This document shows, piece after piece, positions 1 to 10,200 of a stretch of 64,000 nucleotides of DNA; position 1 is the first letter of the stretch, and every line of letters begins with the position of its first letter. The notes under the pieces were generated by a model. It was not told the origin of the DNA. It worked only from the letters and a program-made list of their open reading frames with translations, and ran no database searches. Source of the DNA: Acinetobacter sp. TR3. Its GTDB lineage: Bacteria; Pseudomonadota; Gammaproteobacteria; Pseudomonadales; Moraxellaceae. The stretch lies in the NCBI RefSeq assembly GCF_027105055.1, contig NZ_CP114264.1, positions 744,001 through 808,000 on the forward strand. The letters run 5' to 3'. Position numbers and translations under genes: made by a program.

Positions 1-2
1 CT

Positions 3-314
3 ATCTTGCTTGAACCAATCATGAAAGTTGAAGTAGAAACTCCAGAAGACTACATGGGCGATATCATGGGTGACTTAAACCGTCGTCGTGGTATGGTTCA
101 AGGTATGGACGATCTTCCTGGTGGAACTAAAGCAATTAAAGCTGAAGTACCACTTGCTGAGATGTTTGGTTACGCGACTCAAATGCGTTCTATGTCTCAA
201 GGTCGTGCGACATACTCTATGGAATTTGCTAAATATGCTGAAACTCCACGTAACGTGGCTGAAGGCATCATCGCTAAGTTCCAAGCTGGCGGTAAAAAAG
301 GTGACGACGAGTAA
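3..314 (+). CDS. fusA: Elongation factor G, C-terminal part (cut by window start)
   Basis: This is the last ~103 residues of EF-G, the GTPase that moves tRNA and mRNA through the ribosome after each peptide bond. The reading frame is open from the window edge. The visible part contains the domain V signature [16 protein letters not shown], then GDLNRRRG and the conserved [21 protein letters not shown] stretch. The GTPase domain lies outside the window. The gene stops with TAA and is followed 93 bp later by tuf in the same direction, the usual str-operon order. The terminal GGKKGDDE tail is lysine and acid rich. Identity is near certain from sequence alone. Confidence 0.97.
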   Translation: MLLEPIMKVEVETPEDYMGDIMGDLNRRRGMVQGMDDLPGGTKAIKAEVPLAEMFGYATQMRSMSQGRATYSMEFAKYAETPRNVAEGIIAKFQAGGKKGDDE

Positions 315-362
315 TCTTTCGATTACTATATTACCCAACTAAAATTTAGTTAAAAAACCAAG

Positions 363-387
363 TGCTCATGGGCGACCCTCATGAGCA
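363..387 (+). other. Hairpin in the fusA-tuf spacer
   Basis: TGCTCATG (363-370) can pair with CATGAGCA (380-387), and GG/CC may extend the stem with a bulge. There is no T-tract behind it, so it does not look like a terminator. It lies 20 bp before the tuf start and could affect mRNA processing or stability between the two genes. The role is inferred only. Confidence 0.4.
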
Positions 388-407
388 GTTTATAAAGGAA
401 GATCATC

Positions 408-1598
408 ATGGCTAAAGCCAAGTTTGAACGTAATAAACCACACGTAAACGTGGGTACAATTGGTCACGTTGACCATGGTAAAACAACTTTAACTGCTGCG
501 ATTGCAACTATCTGTGCAAAAACTTACGGCGGTGAAGCGAAAGATTACTCACAAATCGACTCAGCTCCTGAAGAAAAAGCACGTGGTATTACAATTAATA
601 CTTCACACGTAGAATACGATTCTCCAATCCGTCACTACGCTCACGTAGACTGTCCTGGTCACGCCGATTATGTTAAAAACATGATTACTGGTGCTGCTCA
701 GATGGATGGCGCGATCCTTGTATGTGCTGCGACTGATGGTCCAATGCCACAAACTCGTGAACACATCCTTCTTTCACGTCAGGTTGGTGTACCATTTATT
801 CTTGTATTCCTTAACAAGTGTGACCTTGTTGATGATGAAGAATTACTTGAATTAGTAGAAATGGAAGTTCGTGAACTTCTTTCTACTTATGACTTCCCTG
901 GTGATGACACTCCAATCATCCGTGGTTCAGCGCTTCAAGCATTAAACGGTAATGACGGTCCTTACGGTGAAGCATCAGTTCTTGCACTTGTTGAAGCGCT
1001 TGACTCTTACATCCCAGAACCAGAACGTGCAATCGACAAAGCATTCTTAATGCCAATCGAAGACGTATTCTCTATTTCTGGCCGTGGTACTGTTGTAACA
1101 GGTCGTGTTGAGTCTGGTATCGTTAAAGTTGGCGAAACAGTTGAAATCGTTGGTATCCGTGACACAGTTGTAACGACTGTAACTGGCGTAGAAATGTTCC
1201 GTAAACTTCTTGACGAAGGTCGTGCGGGCGAGAACTGTGGTGTTCTTCTACGTGGTACTAAGCGTGAAGACGTACAACGTGGTCAAGTACTTGCTAAACC
1301 AGGTACAATCAAGCCACACACTAAATTCGATGCGGAAGTATATGTACTTTCTAAAGAAGAAGGTGGTCGTCATACTCCATTCCTTAACGGTTACCGTCCA
1401 CAGTTCTACTTCCGTACAACTGACGTAACTGGCGCAATCAAGTTACAAGAAGGCGTAGAAATGGTTATGCCTGGTGACAACGTTGAGATGTCAGTAGAGT
1501 TAATCCACCCGATCGCAATGGACCCAGGTCTACGTTTTGCGATCCGTGAAGGTGGTCGTACTGTAGGTGCTGGTGTTGTTGCTAAAGTAACTGCATAA
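408..1598 (+). CDS. tuf: Elongation factor Tu
   Basis: EF-Tu, 396 residues (E. coli has 394), carries aminoacyl-tRNA to the ribosomal A site in a GTP-dependent manner. The GTP-binding motifs are all present: GHVDHGKT at residues 19-26, DCPGH near 81 and NKCD near 136. The beta-barrel domains II and III fill the remainder, ending in VVAKVTA. The ATG is preceded by AAGGAAG. Codon use is strongly biased (mostly GGT, CGT and GTA type codons), as expected for a highly expressed protein. It follows fusA and ends at a strong terminator. Many gammaproteobacteria carry a second tuf copy elsewhere; none is in this window. Confidence 0.99.
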   Translation: MAKAKFERNKPHVNVGTIGHVDHGKTTLTAAIATICAKTYGGEAKDYSQIDSAPEEKARGITINTSHVEYDSPIRHYAHVDCPGHADYVKNMITGAAQMDGAILVCAATDGPMPQTREHILLSRQVGVPFILVFLNKCDLVDDEELLELVEMEVRELLSTYDFPGDDTPIIRGSALQALNGNDGPYGEASVLALVEALDSYIPEPERAIDKAFLMPIEDVFSISGRGTVVTGRVESGIVKVGETVEIVGIRDTVVTTVTGVEMFRKLLDEGRAGENCGVLLRGTKREDVQRGQVLAKPGTIKPHTKFDAEVYVLSKEEGGRHTPFLNGYRPQFYFRTTDVTGAIKLQEGVEMVMPGDNVEMSVELIHPIAMDPGLRFAIREGGRTVGAGVVAKVTA

Positions 1599-1610
1599 TC
1601 GCTTAGAGTA

Positions 1611-1641
1611 ATAAAAAAACACCCCTTTGGGGTGTTTTTTT
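1611..1641 (+). terminator. Intrinsic terminator after tuf
   Basis: The stem AAACACCCC/GGGGTGTTT closes on a TTT loop and is followed by a T-run. It ends the fusA-tuf transcript. Confidence 0.9.
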
Positions 1642-1673
1642 ATGTCTATTGTTCGACAATCTATCTTTAATAG

Positions 1674-1737
1674 TGTCCTAAACTGATACCTTGCTGTCCT
1701 AAACTGCACTTAATTCATCGCAATAAAACCGTAATAT
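1674..1737 (+). promoter_or_regulatory. Tandem direct-repeat operator and promoter of the first hydrolase paralogue
   Basis: TGTCCTAAACTG occurs perfectly twice, at 1674-1685 and 1695-1706, exactly 21 bp apart (two helix turns). A possible -10, TAATAT, lies at 1732-1737, which places the second copy next to a poor -35 (CTTAAT at 1709-1714). This is the geometry of AraC/XylS-type activator sites. A diverged version with the same spacing precedes the second paralogue (2786-2818). The regulator is not identified. Confidence 0.6.
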
Positions 1738-1800
1738 AAAACACAAGAAAATGAACAAAAGTACTAAATGGAAATTTTCCATTTAAAAGGAGTCAGAAGC

Positions 1801-2682
1801 ATGAATGCTAAAGTAAATATTTCAAATCGTGCAGGTGCAAGTTTTCCAGTACGTCGTATGAATTTTGATTTTGATCAAGTGCCAGAATATTGGATGGATG
1901 GTTCGGCTGGCTTAACTCATTTCATGACTGGTTTGTCTGCATTATTCCCAGATGGCGAGAAATTATTTATTGATGCTGTACGTGCTGTACGTTATCACCC
2001 AACTATTAAAGATAATGCAGAACTACAAAAAGAAATCAGTGCTTTTATTGGTCAAGAAGCAATGCACACTCAAGAGCATGTAAATTTTAATGCTTCTGCA
2101 CAAAAGTATGGTCATGATGTTAGATCTTTAGAGCAGATTACAGGACGTTATATCCAATTTGCGCTTAAGAATTTTTCAAAAATCGTTAAACCGTTTGGTA
2201 TGACAAGAGAAATGGTTGATCTAACGGCAACTACAGCGCTAGAACATTTTACTGCAACGATTGCTTCTGAATTGTTACGCAATAAACACATTCAAGATTT
2301 AATGACAGATGAGACCATGTCATATATGTGGTTCTGGCATGCAGTTGAAGAAAATGAACATAAAGCAGTGGCTTACGATGTATATGAGTCAGTATTTGGA
2401 ACTGGATTGAAGGCATATAGTTTACGTACTACAGCACTTGTATTTGCTATGGTTTTAATCTTTATTCTTCAATCTTATTTTACTTTACGTCTACTTCAAC
2501 AAGATAAAAAACTAAATCTGAAAGAATTAGGCATGATTTACAAATATGCTTATAGTCCATCAAAAGGGATTATTACAGGTATGGCGGGTGAAATGTTGGC
2601 TTACTTTAGACCACGTTTTCATCCAAATAATTTAGATACCGTAAAATTACTTAAAGATTGGAAGGCGAAATTAGGTTTTTAA
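1801..2682 (+). CDS. COG3687-type 'metal-dependent hydrolase', paralogue 1
   Basis: This 293-residue protein belongs to the family labelled metal-dependent hydrolase (PF10118, COG3687), whose biochemical role is poorly known. Metal-ligand-like residues occur in helices: EAMH (86-89) followed by E92/H93, EH at 148-149, and HAVEENEH (180-187). Two ExxH pairs plus extra Glu/His suggest a ferritin-like di-iron site. One hydrophobic helix lies near 210-228. The ATG at 1801 is chosen over an in-frame upstream ATG at 1768 because AAAAGGAG sits 8 bp ahead of it and because the paralogue starts with the same MNAKVNISNRAGASFPVRRM. It is transcribed alone, with its own operator and terminator. Confidence 0.85.
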   Translation: MNAKVNISNRAGASFPVRRMNFDFDQVPEYWMDGSAGLTHFMTGLSALFPDGEKLFIDAVRAVRYHPTIKDNAELQKEISAFIGQEAMHTQEHVNFNASAQKYGHDVRSLEQITGRYIQFALKNFSKIVKPFGMTREMVDLTATTALEHFTATIASELLRNKHIQDLMTDETMSYMWFWHAVEENEHKAVAYDVYESVFGTGLKAYSLRTTALVFAMVLIFILQSYFTLRLLQQDKKLNLKELGMIYKYAYSPSKGIITGMAGEMLAYFRPRFHPNNLDTVKLLKDWKAKLGF

Positions 2683-2712
2683 ATTAAAACATCCATTAGC
2701 TAAACCTATGTA

Positions 2713-2740
2713 AAAAGAGCAATAAAATTGCTCTTTTTTT
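2713..2740 (+). terminator. Terminator between the two hydrolase paralogues
   Basis: AAAGAGCAAT/ATTGCTCTTT stem with a seven-T tail. It separates the paralogues into two transcription units. Confidence 0.85.
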
Positions 2741-2785
2741 ATTTTGAATATTACATTGAATAAACTTTTTTAAATCATACTGACA

Positions 2786-2851
2786 TGTCCTAAGATGATG
2801 CTTTTCTGACCTTATCTGCACTTATTTAACGCGTTCAAAGAAGCGTATAAA
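2786..2851 (+). promoter_or_regulatory. Tandem direct-repeat operator and promoter of the second hydrolase paralogue
   Basis: TGTCCTAAGATG (2786-2797) and TGACCTTATCTG (2807-2818) match the 12-mer ahead of paralogue 1 at 10/12 and 9/12 positions and keep the same 21-bp spacing. CTGCACTTA at the promoter-proximal end (2816-2824) is identical in both promoters. A possible -10 is TATAAA at 2846-2851. The conserved spacing supports a shared activator. Confidence 0.55.
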
Positions 2852-2904
2852 TAAAGCATAGATAATTTTTAATCAAATATATCCATTGGGTAGGAGAATA
2901 AGGT

Positions 2905-3789
2905 ATGAATGCTAAGGTCAATATTTCAAACCGCGCTGGCGCTAGTTTTCCTGTACGCCGAATGGATTTTGAATTTGGTGAAGTGCCGCGCTATTGGGCA
3001 AATGGTGATGCTGCTTTAACTCATTTTATGACTGCACTTTCAGCACTGTTCCCAGAGGGTGAACAATTTTTTGTGAATAGTACCCGTGCAGTTAGAAATG
3101 ATCCAAAACTTGCTGATCCTCGATTACAAAAAGAAATTAGTGCTTTTATTGGTCAGGAAGCGATGCATTCTAAAGAGCATTTGGCATTCAATGCAGCTGC
3201 TCAAGCTTATGGTTATGATGTGCGTAAATTGGAAGCACAAACGGGTAAAGTCATTCAATATGGAGTTGCTATAATTACTAAATTATTAAAACCATTTGGT
3301 TTTACAAAAGAGATGATTGGTTTAACGGGTACTTGTGCCTTGGAGCATTTTACATCAACGATTGCTGAAGAATTATTGTCTAACCCAGATATTCAATCCA
3401 TGTTTATGGATGAGACCATGTACCATTTATGGATGTGGCATGCAGTTGAAGAAAATGAACATAAAGCGGTAGCATTTGACGTTTATGAAGCGATGTATGG
3501 GCAAGGATTTAAAGCTTATTTTATGCGTTCATTAGCTTTAGTGATTGCAATGGGTTTAATTTTTATTACCCAGTCATATTTCACTGCGACTCTTTTAAAA
3601 ACTGATGGCAAACTTACATGGCGAGATACCAAATATATGCTCAAGTTCATGTATGGCTACAAAGGTTTTATGACACGTCAAATTCCAACGTTATTGGCAT
3701 TTTTAAGACCAAAATTTCATCCGAATGATGATGATACAACAGCTTTATTGAATAAATGGCGTGCTGAATTAGGCTTTAATATGAGTTAA
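2905..3789 (+). CDS. COG3687-type 'metal-dependent hydrolase', paralogue 2
   Basis: At 294 residues this is a close tandem paralogue of the preceding gene; the first 20 residues differ at only one position. It keeps all the candidate metal ligands: EISAFIGQEAMH followed by EH, CALEHF, and WHAVEENEHKAVAFDVYE. A membrane-like stretch, ALVIAMGLIFITQSYF, lies near residue 212-227. The ATG follows TAGGAG with good spacing. It has its own promoter region and terminator, so the pair are separately transcribed copies, not a polycistron. Substrate and reaction cannot be told from sequence. Confidence 0.85.
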   Translation: MNAKVNISNRAGASFPVRRMDFEFGEVPRYWANGDAALTHFMTALSALFPEGEQFFVNSTRAVRNDPKLADPRLQKEISAFIGQEAMHSKEHLAFNAAAQAYGYDVRKLEAQTGKVIQYGVAIITKLLKPFGFTKEMIGLTGTCALEHFTSTIAEELLSNPDIQSMFMDETMYHLWMWHAVEENEHKAVAFDVYEAMYGQGFKAYFMRSLALVIAMGLIFITQSYFTATLLKTDGKLTWRDTKYMLKFMYGYKGFMTRQIPTLLAFLRPKFHPNDDDTTALLNKWRAELGFNMS

Positions 3790-3791
3790 TG

Positions 3792-3821
3792 AAAATGGGC
3801 AATTAAAATTGCCCATTTTTT
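3792..3821 (+). terminator. Terminator after hydrolase paralogue 2
   Basis: AAAATGGGCAATT/AATTGCCCATTTT is a long perfect stem with a T-run. It isolates this gene from rimI. Confidence 0.88.
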
Positions 3822-3882
3822 TATTCAAATTTATGATCAAATTGCTGATAATCTGCGTCAATATTTTATAGAGTGATAGATC

Positions 3883-4344
3883 GTGATTCGATTGATGCAA
3901 GAGAGCGATGTAGACAGTGTTGTTGCAATTGAGCGCTTAGTACAAACACATCCTTGGTCGAAACAACAATTTCAAGAATCTTTAGCTTCGTATCAGTGCA
4001 CGGTCTATGAGCAGTCGAATCAGGTCGTTGGCTTCTGTATTTTGCAGCCTGTTCTAGATGAGGCCAATTTATTACTGATGGCTATTCATCCAAGCCAACA
4101 GGGCAAAGGTCTTGGATACGAGTTGTTAGGTTATTCAATTCAACTTTTAAAAAATAATCCGATTCAAATTTTTTTAGAAGTACGTGAAAGCAATCTTGCT
4201 GCAATTCGTTTGTATGAAAAAACGGATTTTCATCAAATAGACTTACGCAAAAATTATTATCCCAATTTAGATGGTACAAAAGAGCATGCTGTGATTATGG
4301 TCAAAACATGCACTGATGATTTTGCCGCTTTATTTAATAATTAA
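3883..4344 (+). CDS. rimI: Ribosomal protein S18-alanine N-acetyltransferase
   Basis: This 153-residue GNAT enzyme is predicted to acetylate the N-terminal alanine of ribosomal protein S18 with acetyl-CoA. HPWS at residues 23-26 is typical of RimI, and HPSQQGKGLG (about 69-78) is the acetyl-CoA pyrophosphate loop. EVRESNLAAIRLYEK forms the usual C-terminal GNAT segment. The start is GTG at 3883; no ATG gives the complete N-terminal strand. The 3' end overlaps the convergent bpt gene by 15 bp. Some RimI-like proteins acetylate other substrates, so the precise target is family knowledge rather than something seen here. Confidence 0.88.
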   Translation: MIRLMQESDVDSVVAIERLVQTHPWSKQQFQESLASYQCTVYEQSNQVVGFCILQPVLDEANLLLMAIHPSQQGKGLGYELLGYSIQLLKNNPIQIFLEVRESNLAAIRLYEKTDFHQIDLRKNYYPNLDGTKEHAVIMVKTCTDDFAALFNN

Positions 4345-5145
4345 GTTATCCCACTCCGATGGTAGTGTCGTCATTAATGAATTTCCAAGTTGATGAATCT
4401 CTTTTTCTGAGAGTGGGCGGTTAAGGCGGCGCCATTGCCCATCTAATAATAATTCCAGTGGCGTATATTGTGATTTATAGTTCATTTTAGCTGAGTGAGG
4501 CACCCAATACCCTAAATATAGGTAATCTAAATTTAAAGTGCTGACATATTCAATTTGTTTAAGAATCGCAAAAACACCAAGTGAACGACGTTGTTCTTGA
4601 GGATCAAAAAAAGTATATACAGCAGAGAGACCATCATCCATTAAGTCACAAGTAGAAACGGCAATAAGTTTCTGATCATCCCAAAGTTCGATAAAGAAAC
4701 TTTCTGTACAACTGTGAACGAGGAATTTTTCAAACTGATCTAATGTCGCTGGATACATATCGCCATCTGCATGACGCTCGTTAATATAACGTTCATACAA
4801 ATTATAATGCTGTTGAGTGGCTTGCGAGGTTGGCAAGATACTCATTGTTAAATCTTGATTACGCTTCCATGCCTTTTTCTGGCTGCTATTCATTTTAAAT
4901 TCTTGAATTGGAACGCGGCAAGATAAACATTGGCGACATAAGTTGCATTCTGGTCGATAGACAAAATCACCACTACGCCGAAAACCGACACGTGAAAGTT
5001 CAGACAATGTCACCACATCAATACGGTGAATTGGATCTAAAAATACCATTCGAGCTGATTTGTTATCAAGATAACTACAGTCGTGTGGCGGTGTTATATA
5101 GTACTGTAAGTCATTTAAAAGGGACTTGGGTTGGTATGATTTCAT
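4330..5145 (-). CDS. bpt: Aspartate/glutamate leucyltransferase (Bpt)
   Basis: This is a 271-residue protein of the arginyl/leucyl-tRNA-protein transferase family. Bacterial Bpt attaches leucine from Leu-tRNA to N-terminal Asp or Glu, creating a destabilising N-degron read by ClpS/ClpAP. The cysteine-rich segment CNLCRQCLSCRVP (about 66-78) and the C-terminal GYWVPHSAKMNYKSQYTPLELL segment are diagnostic. The gene lies 26 bp downstream of aat, which makes the other bacterial N-degron transferase, so the pair is a functional unit. Its tail overlaps convergent rimI by 15 bp. Confidence 0.93.
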   Translation of the reverse strand: MKSYQPKSLLNDLQYYITPPHDCSYLDNKSARMVFLDPIHRIDVVTLSELSRVGFRRSGDFVYRPECNLCRQCLSCRVPIQEFKMNSSQKKAWKRNQDLTMSILPTSQATQQHYNLYERYINERHADGDMYPATLDQFEKFLVHSCTESFFIELWDDQKLIAVSTCDLMDDGLSAVYTFFDPQEQRRSLGVFAILKQIEYVSTLNLDYLYLGYWVPHSAKMNYKSQYTPLELLLDGQWRRLNRPLSEKEIHQLGNSLMTTLPSEWDNLIIK

Positions 5146-5171
5146 TAATCTCCCTCCAAGGTGTTAATCCA

Positions 5172-5903
5172 TTAACCGTTTAATTTTGCAAAAACTGCTA
5201 TTGTTTTACTTGAAAATACACGTTCTTGATAACTTTTCCAATTGATAGAGGGGGCAATAATTACATCTTGTAACGATTTTAGGTAGACTTGGCGAGAAAG
5301 TGTACGCGCACCTAAGCTTAAAAGATGGTCATTGACCAGTTGGCAATCAATCCAAGGAAGCTGATTTTCTTGACCGATCAACATGAGTGTATAGAAAGCC
5401 ATTTTAGAAACGTCGGTTTCAGTACTAAACATGGACTCACCAAAACAACCTTTTCCAATCGTTACACCATATAGACCACCAACCAATTTTTCTTGGTGCC
5501 AGACCTCAATGCTATAGGCATAACCCGCTTTAAATAGAGAACAATAGCCTTCGATTATATCTTCACTAATCCATGTTTCATTTGCATAGCTGCGGGGGAG
5601 TGAACATGAGCGTATTACATCTTCAAAAGCATGATTCACTGTAATCCGATAATCATGTTTTTTCATATTTCGAATTAATGATTTACTTGGTTTATATGCA
5701 TGAGGCTCAATAATGCAACGTGGCTCTGGACTCCACCAACAAATCGGTTCATCTTCGTTAAACCAAGGGAATAGACCGTGTGTATATGCTTCAAATAAGG
5801 TAGAAGGGGAAAGATCTGCACCTATGCAAATAAAGCCATGTCCTTCTGGATCGGCTTCAATAGGATCTGGGAAAATATATTGTGATAAAGGCAGCGCTTG
5901 CAT
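5172..5903 (-). CDS. aat: Leucyl/phenylalanyl-tRNA-protein transferase
   Basis: Aat transfers Leu or Phe from tRNA to N-terminal Lys or Arg of proteins and so marks them for ClpAP degradation. With the ATG at 5903 the protein is 243 residues (E. coli 234) and begins [14 protein letters not shown], as expected. Conserved blocks are [58 protein letters not shown] and [15 protein letters not shown]. The frame continues upstream to a TTG at 5960, but that codon sits inside an inverted repeat and no Shine-Dalgarno sequence supports it. The gene lies between trxB and bpt on the same strand. Confidence 0.93.
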   Translation of the reverse strand: MQALPLSQYIFPDPIEADPEGHGFICIGADLSPSTLFEAYTHGLFPWFNEDEPICWWSPEPRCIIEPHAYKPSKSLIRNMKKHDYRITVNHAFEDVIRSCSLPRSYANETWISEDIIEGYCSLFKAGYAYSIEVWHQEKLVGGLYGVTIGKGCFGESMFSTETDVSKMAFYTLMLIGQENQLPWIDCQLVNDHLLSLGARTLSRQVYLKSLQDVIIAPSINWKSYQERVFSSKTIAVFAKLNG

Positions 5904-5950
5904 AGTTGCTAAAGTGAATAAGAATGATTCTAAATTAACGCAACTAGAGC

Positions 5951-5981
5951 GCGTTGACAATCTATTCTAAATTGTCAACGC
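5951..5981 (-). other. Perfect 11-bp inverted repeat between trxB and aat
   Basis: GCGTTGACAAT (5951-5961) and ATTGTCAACGC (5971-5981) are exact reverse complements around a 9-nt loop. No T-tract follows on the minus strand, so it is not a standard terminator. It could be an RNA processing hairpin or a protein-binding palindrome that sets aat expression relative to trxB. Confidence 0.55.
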
Positions 5982-5996
5982 AAGAGAATGTGGAGA

Positions 5997-6962
<966 letters not shown>

Positions 6963-7009
6963 TTATATTGAAACTGTTAAAATTATACGTTAATCCACAT
7001 CAAAGTGGG

Positions 7010-7138
7010 GTGGATAATATTGATAAACCTAATCGAATTGAGCTATATCATGGAGAGCATTTACTGATATTTCATCAATGTTTGCAACAACAATGGATGT
7101 TAACAACAACAGTAAACAATCGTGCATCTTTTTTGTAA
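7010..7138 (+). CDS. Possible small conserved protein between trxB and ftsK
   Basis: A GTG-started frame encodes 42 residues beginning VDNIDKPNRIELYHGEHLL and ending WMLTTTVNNRASFL. The composition is protein-like, not low-complexity, and the frame ends six bases before the earliest possible ftsK codon. The ribosome-binding site is poor (AAAGTGGG directly abuts the GTG). The frame stays open further upstream, into trxB. I do not recognise a family. It may be a real short protein or chance. Confidence 0.3.
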   Translation: MDNIDKPNRIELYHGEHLLIFHQCLQQQWMLTTTVNNRASFL

Positions 7139-7228
7139 GAACGAGTGCATAATATAAAACTTATTGATCAAGGTCAGTTAGACCTTAATCGATACCTACA
7201 AATAACAAATTGGGTTACAGGACTGTAT

Positions 7229-10200
7229 ATGGCTGCGGTGTCAAGTGTTTATGCACAACGCTTTTTAATGACATTATTTTTGATTTCTTTTGGCATTTAT
7301 CTATTTCTTGCCACAGTAACCTACACACCTTTTGATCCAGGTTGGATGCATATTTCAAGTGATACGCAACAGGTCTCAAATGCAAGTGGTGTTGCAGGTG
7401 CTTGGATTGCAGATTTGTTATTCGGTTTTTTAGGGTGGGCAAGTTTGTTCATTCCTTTATTTCTATTTATCGAAGCAATTCAAGTATGGTGGCCTAGAAG
7501 TTTTTTAAATCGCCCATTCCGTTATGCAGCACAGTTCTTCTTGATTCTGTCCATTTCTAGTTTGTTGTATCTACATTGGAATGTCCCAGCAGATACTTTA
7601 GAAAATGCGGCAGGTGGTATCATTGGTTATGAGTTGGGTCAGAGCCTTTCTCAGCTTTTAACCATCTATGGCGCAACATTTTTTTTACTCACTTTTAGTA
7701 TTTTATTATTCACTTTAGCTTTTGGTATTCAATGGAATAAAACTTGGGCAACATTAAAAAATACGCCAGCATATTTACAAGATTTGTTTTATAAAAATAT
7801 ACCTCAACACGAATCTGCTTATGATTTGACTGAACAATTAGTCCCAACAGAAACACCAACTATAAAGCAAAAAGCTCCACTCCAAGCGGCTGATTCAAAT
7901 ATTGTAGAGGCGAATGATGCATCCCAAAATACACAGCACAGCATTGCAGCTAAAACAGCATCGACAGACAATTCACATCATCAATTATTAGCCGAAAAAC
8001 TATTTGCTGATGTTGTTGCCAAAGAGCAGCAAAGTGTTCAATCACAAGAAGTATTATCAACAGAAGATTTTGAGCAAACTTTAAAACAAGCACATCAACT
8101 TGCAGCCGATAGTCAGCGCTTAATTCAAACAGGTGAAGTATGGCGTGCATTACAACATGATGATGTGAGTCATAAACAAGAAATTGATGCACTTTTGCGA
8201 GCGGCAGATGATGCTATAAATCCTTCATCTCAATATGTACACTCAGCAACGGAAGTTTCTTCTGTAGCAGTGCAACGTCCTCATCAGAGTCCAGTCGATT
8301 GGAATGATGACCAAATATTCGATGAATTATTGGCTGCTGTTCCTAATAGTAAAACGGCTACGGATGTACATAAGCCATTTATTCAAGAACCGCGATCAAC
8401 GGCTAGAAATGAAAGTGATGAAATTGACTATGATATTGAGTTAGATTCAATAGAAGTTCAATCTGTACCGCAAGCAACGGCAGTTCAGTCGCATCATACG
8501 ATCAAAAACATGATCTCTGACGATAAGCAAAGTATTTTGGATGAAGGCTTTGATGAATTTGAAGATTTGTTAATTGAAGACAAACAACAGCAATCTGTAT
8601 TGCAAACTCCGAGCTACGCGCAGTCTTCGGCTTTTGTAAAAGCACCTATTGAGATTGAAACGCCTAAAGAAAGTTTATCAAAAGAAGCATTTATTGAAGC
8701 ATGGCAAGAAACTGCGGGTAAAATTGAAGAAAATTTTGATATCGAAGATGATTTTGATTTAGATGCGCCGTTAACAGATTCATTTGGTCGTCCAATGTCT
8801 CGTGCGATGCAAGTGGCTCAAAAACGTCGTGATTTACCAACTTTGCCAGGTTTAGAATTATTGGACAAGGTAGATCCGAATAAAAAGGTGAACTTTACAG
8901 CTGAACAATTAGCTCGTTTGTCTGAACTTCTAGAAATTAAATTACAAGAGTTTAACGTCAAAGCTCAAGTGATGGAGGCTCAACCTGGGCCTGTCGTGAC
9001 ACGTTTTGAACTAGATCTTGCACCGGGTGTAAAAGCATCTAAAGTGACCAATATTTCACGTGACTTAGCACGTTCAATGTCAATGGCATCTGTTCGTGTG
9101 GTTGAAGTGATTGCTGGAAAACCTTATATCGGCATTGAAGTCCCAAATAGCAGCCGTGAAATGGTTCGACTGATTGAGTTGTTAAAGACACCTGCATTTG
9201 AAGACCCAGCGGGTTTACTTTCGATGGCGATGGGGAAAGACATTTCAGGTAATCCTGTGATTACTGATTTGGGCAAAGCACCGCATATGTTAGTTGCGGG
9301 AACAACTGGTTCTGGTAAGTCAGTAGCTGTTAACTCAATGATTTTATCGATGTTGTTAAAATACACGCCTGATCAATTGCGTTTAATTCTAATCGACCCA
9401 AAACAGCTTGAATTAGCTAACTACAATGATATTCCACATTTATTAACACCTGTTGTTACAGATATGAAAGATGCTGTAAGCGCATTGAATTGGTGTGTCA
9501 ATGAAATGGAGCGTCGTTATAAGCTAATGTCTTTTCTAAAAATTCGTAAATTGGCTGACTATAACCGCAAAGTGGAAGAAGCGATTGCCAATGGCGACGA
9601 TTTGATTGATCCAACTTGGAAAGCCAGTGATTCAGTTGTAGGGGAGCGTGCACCACGATTAGCTCCTTTACCATCGATTGTGATTGTTGCTGATGAATTC
9701 GCTGACATGATTATGCAGGTTGGTAAAAAAGCTGAGGAGATGATTACTCGGCTTGCGCAGAAATCTCGTGCGGCAGGTATTCATTTACTACTTGCAACAC
9801 AACGTCCATCAGTTGACGTCATCACAGGCTTGATTAAAGCGAATATCCCAACACGTGTTGCATTACGTGTAAACAGTAAGATTGACTCTCGAACGATTCT
9901 CGATGCAGGTGGAGCAGAAGACTTATTGGGGCATGGTGACATGCTATTCTTAGGGCCGGGTAAAATCGAGCCTGAGCGTGTGCATGGTGCTTTTATTAGT
10001 GATGATGAGGTGAACCGCATCTGTGACGCTTGGCGTGAACGTGGTGAACCAGATTATGTCGATGAAATCTTAACCCCATTTGATGAAGAACCAACTTCAC
10101 GTGGTTTTGAAGATGGTGATGGTGACCCAAGTCGTGATGCACTTTATGATCAATGTGTTTCTTTTGTTTTAGAGACACGTAAGGCTTCAACTTCATCGTT

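Noticed and set aside
5904..5960. N-terminal extension of Aat from a TTG codon
   Set aside because: TTG lies in a palindrome, no Shine-Dalgarno, and family length fits the ATG at 5903.
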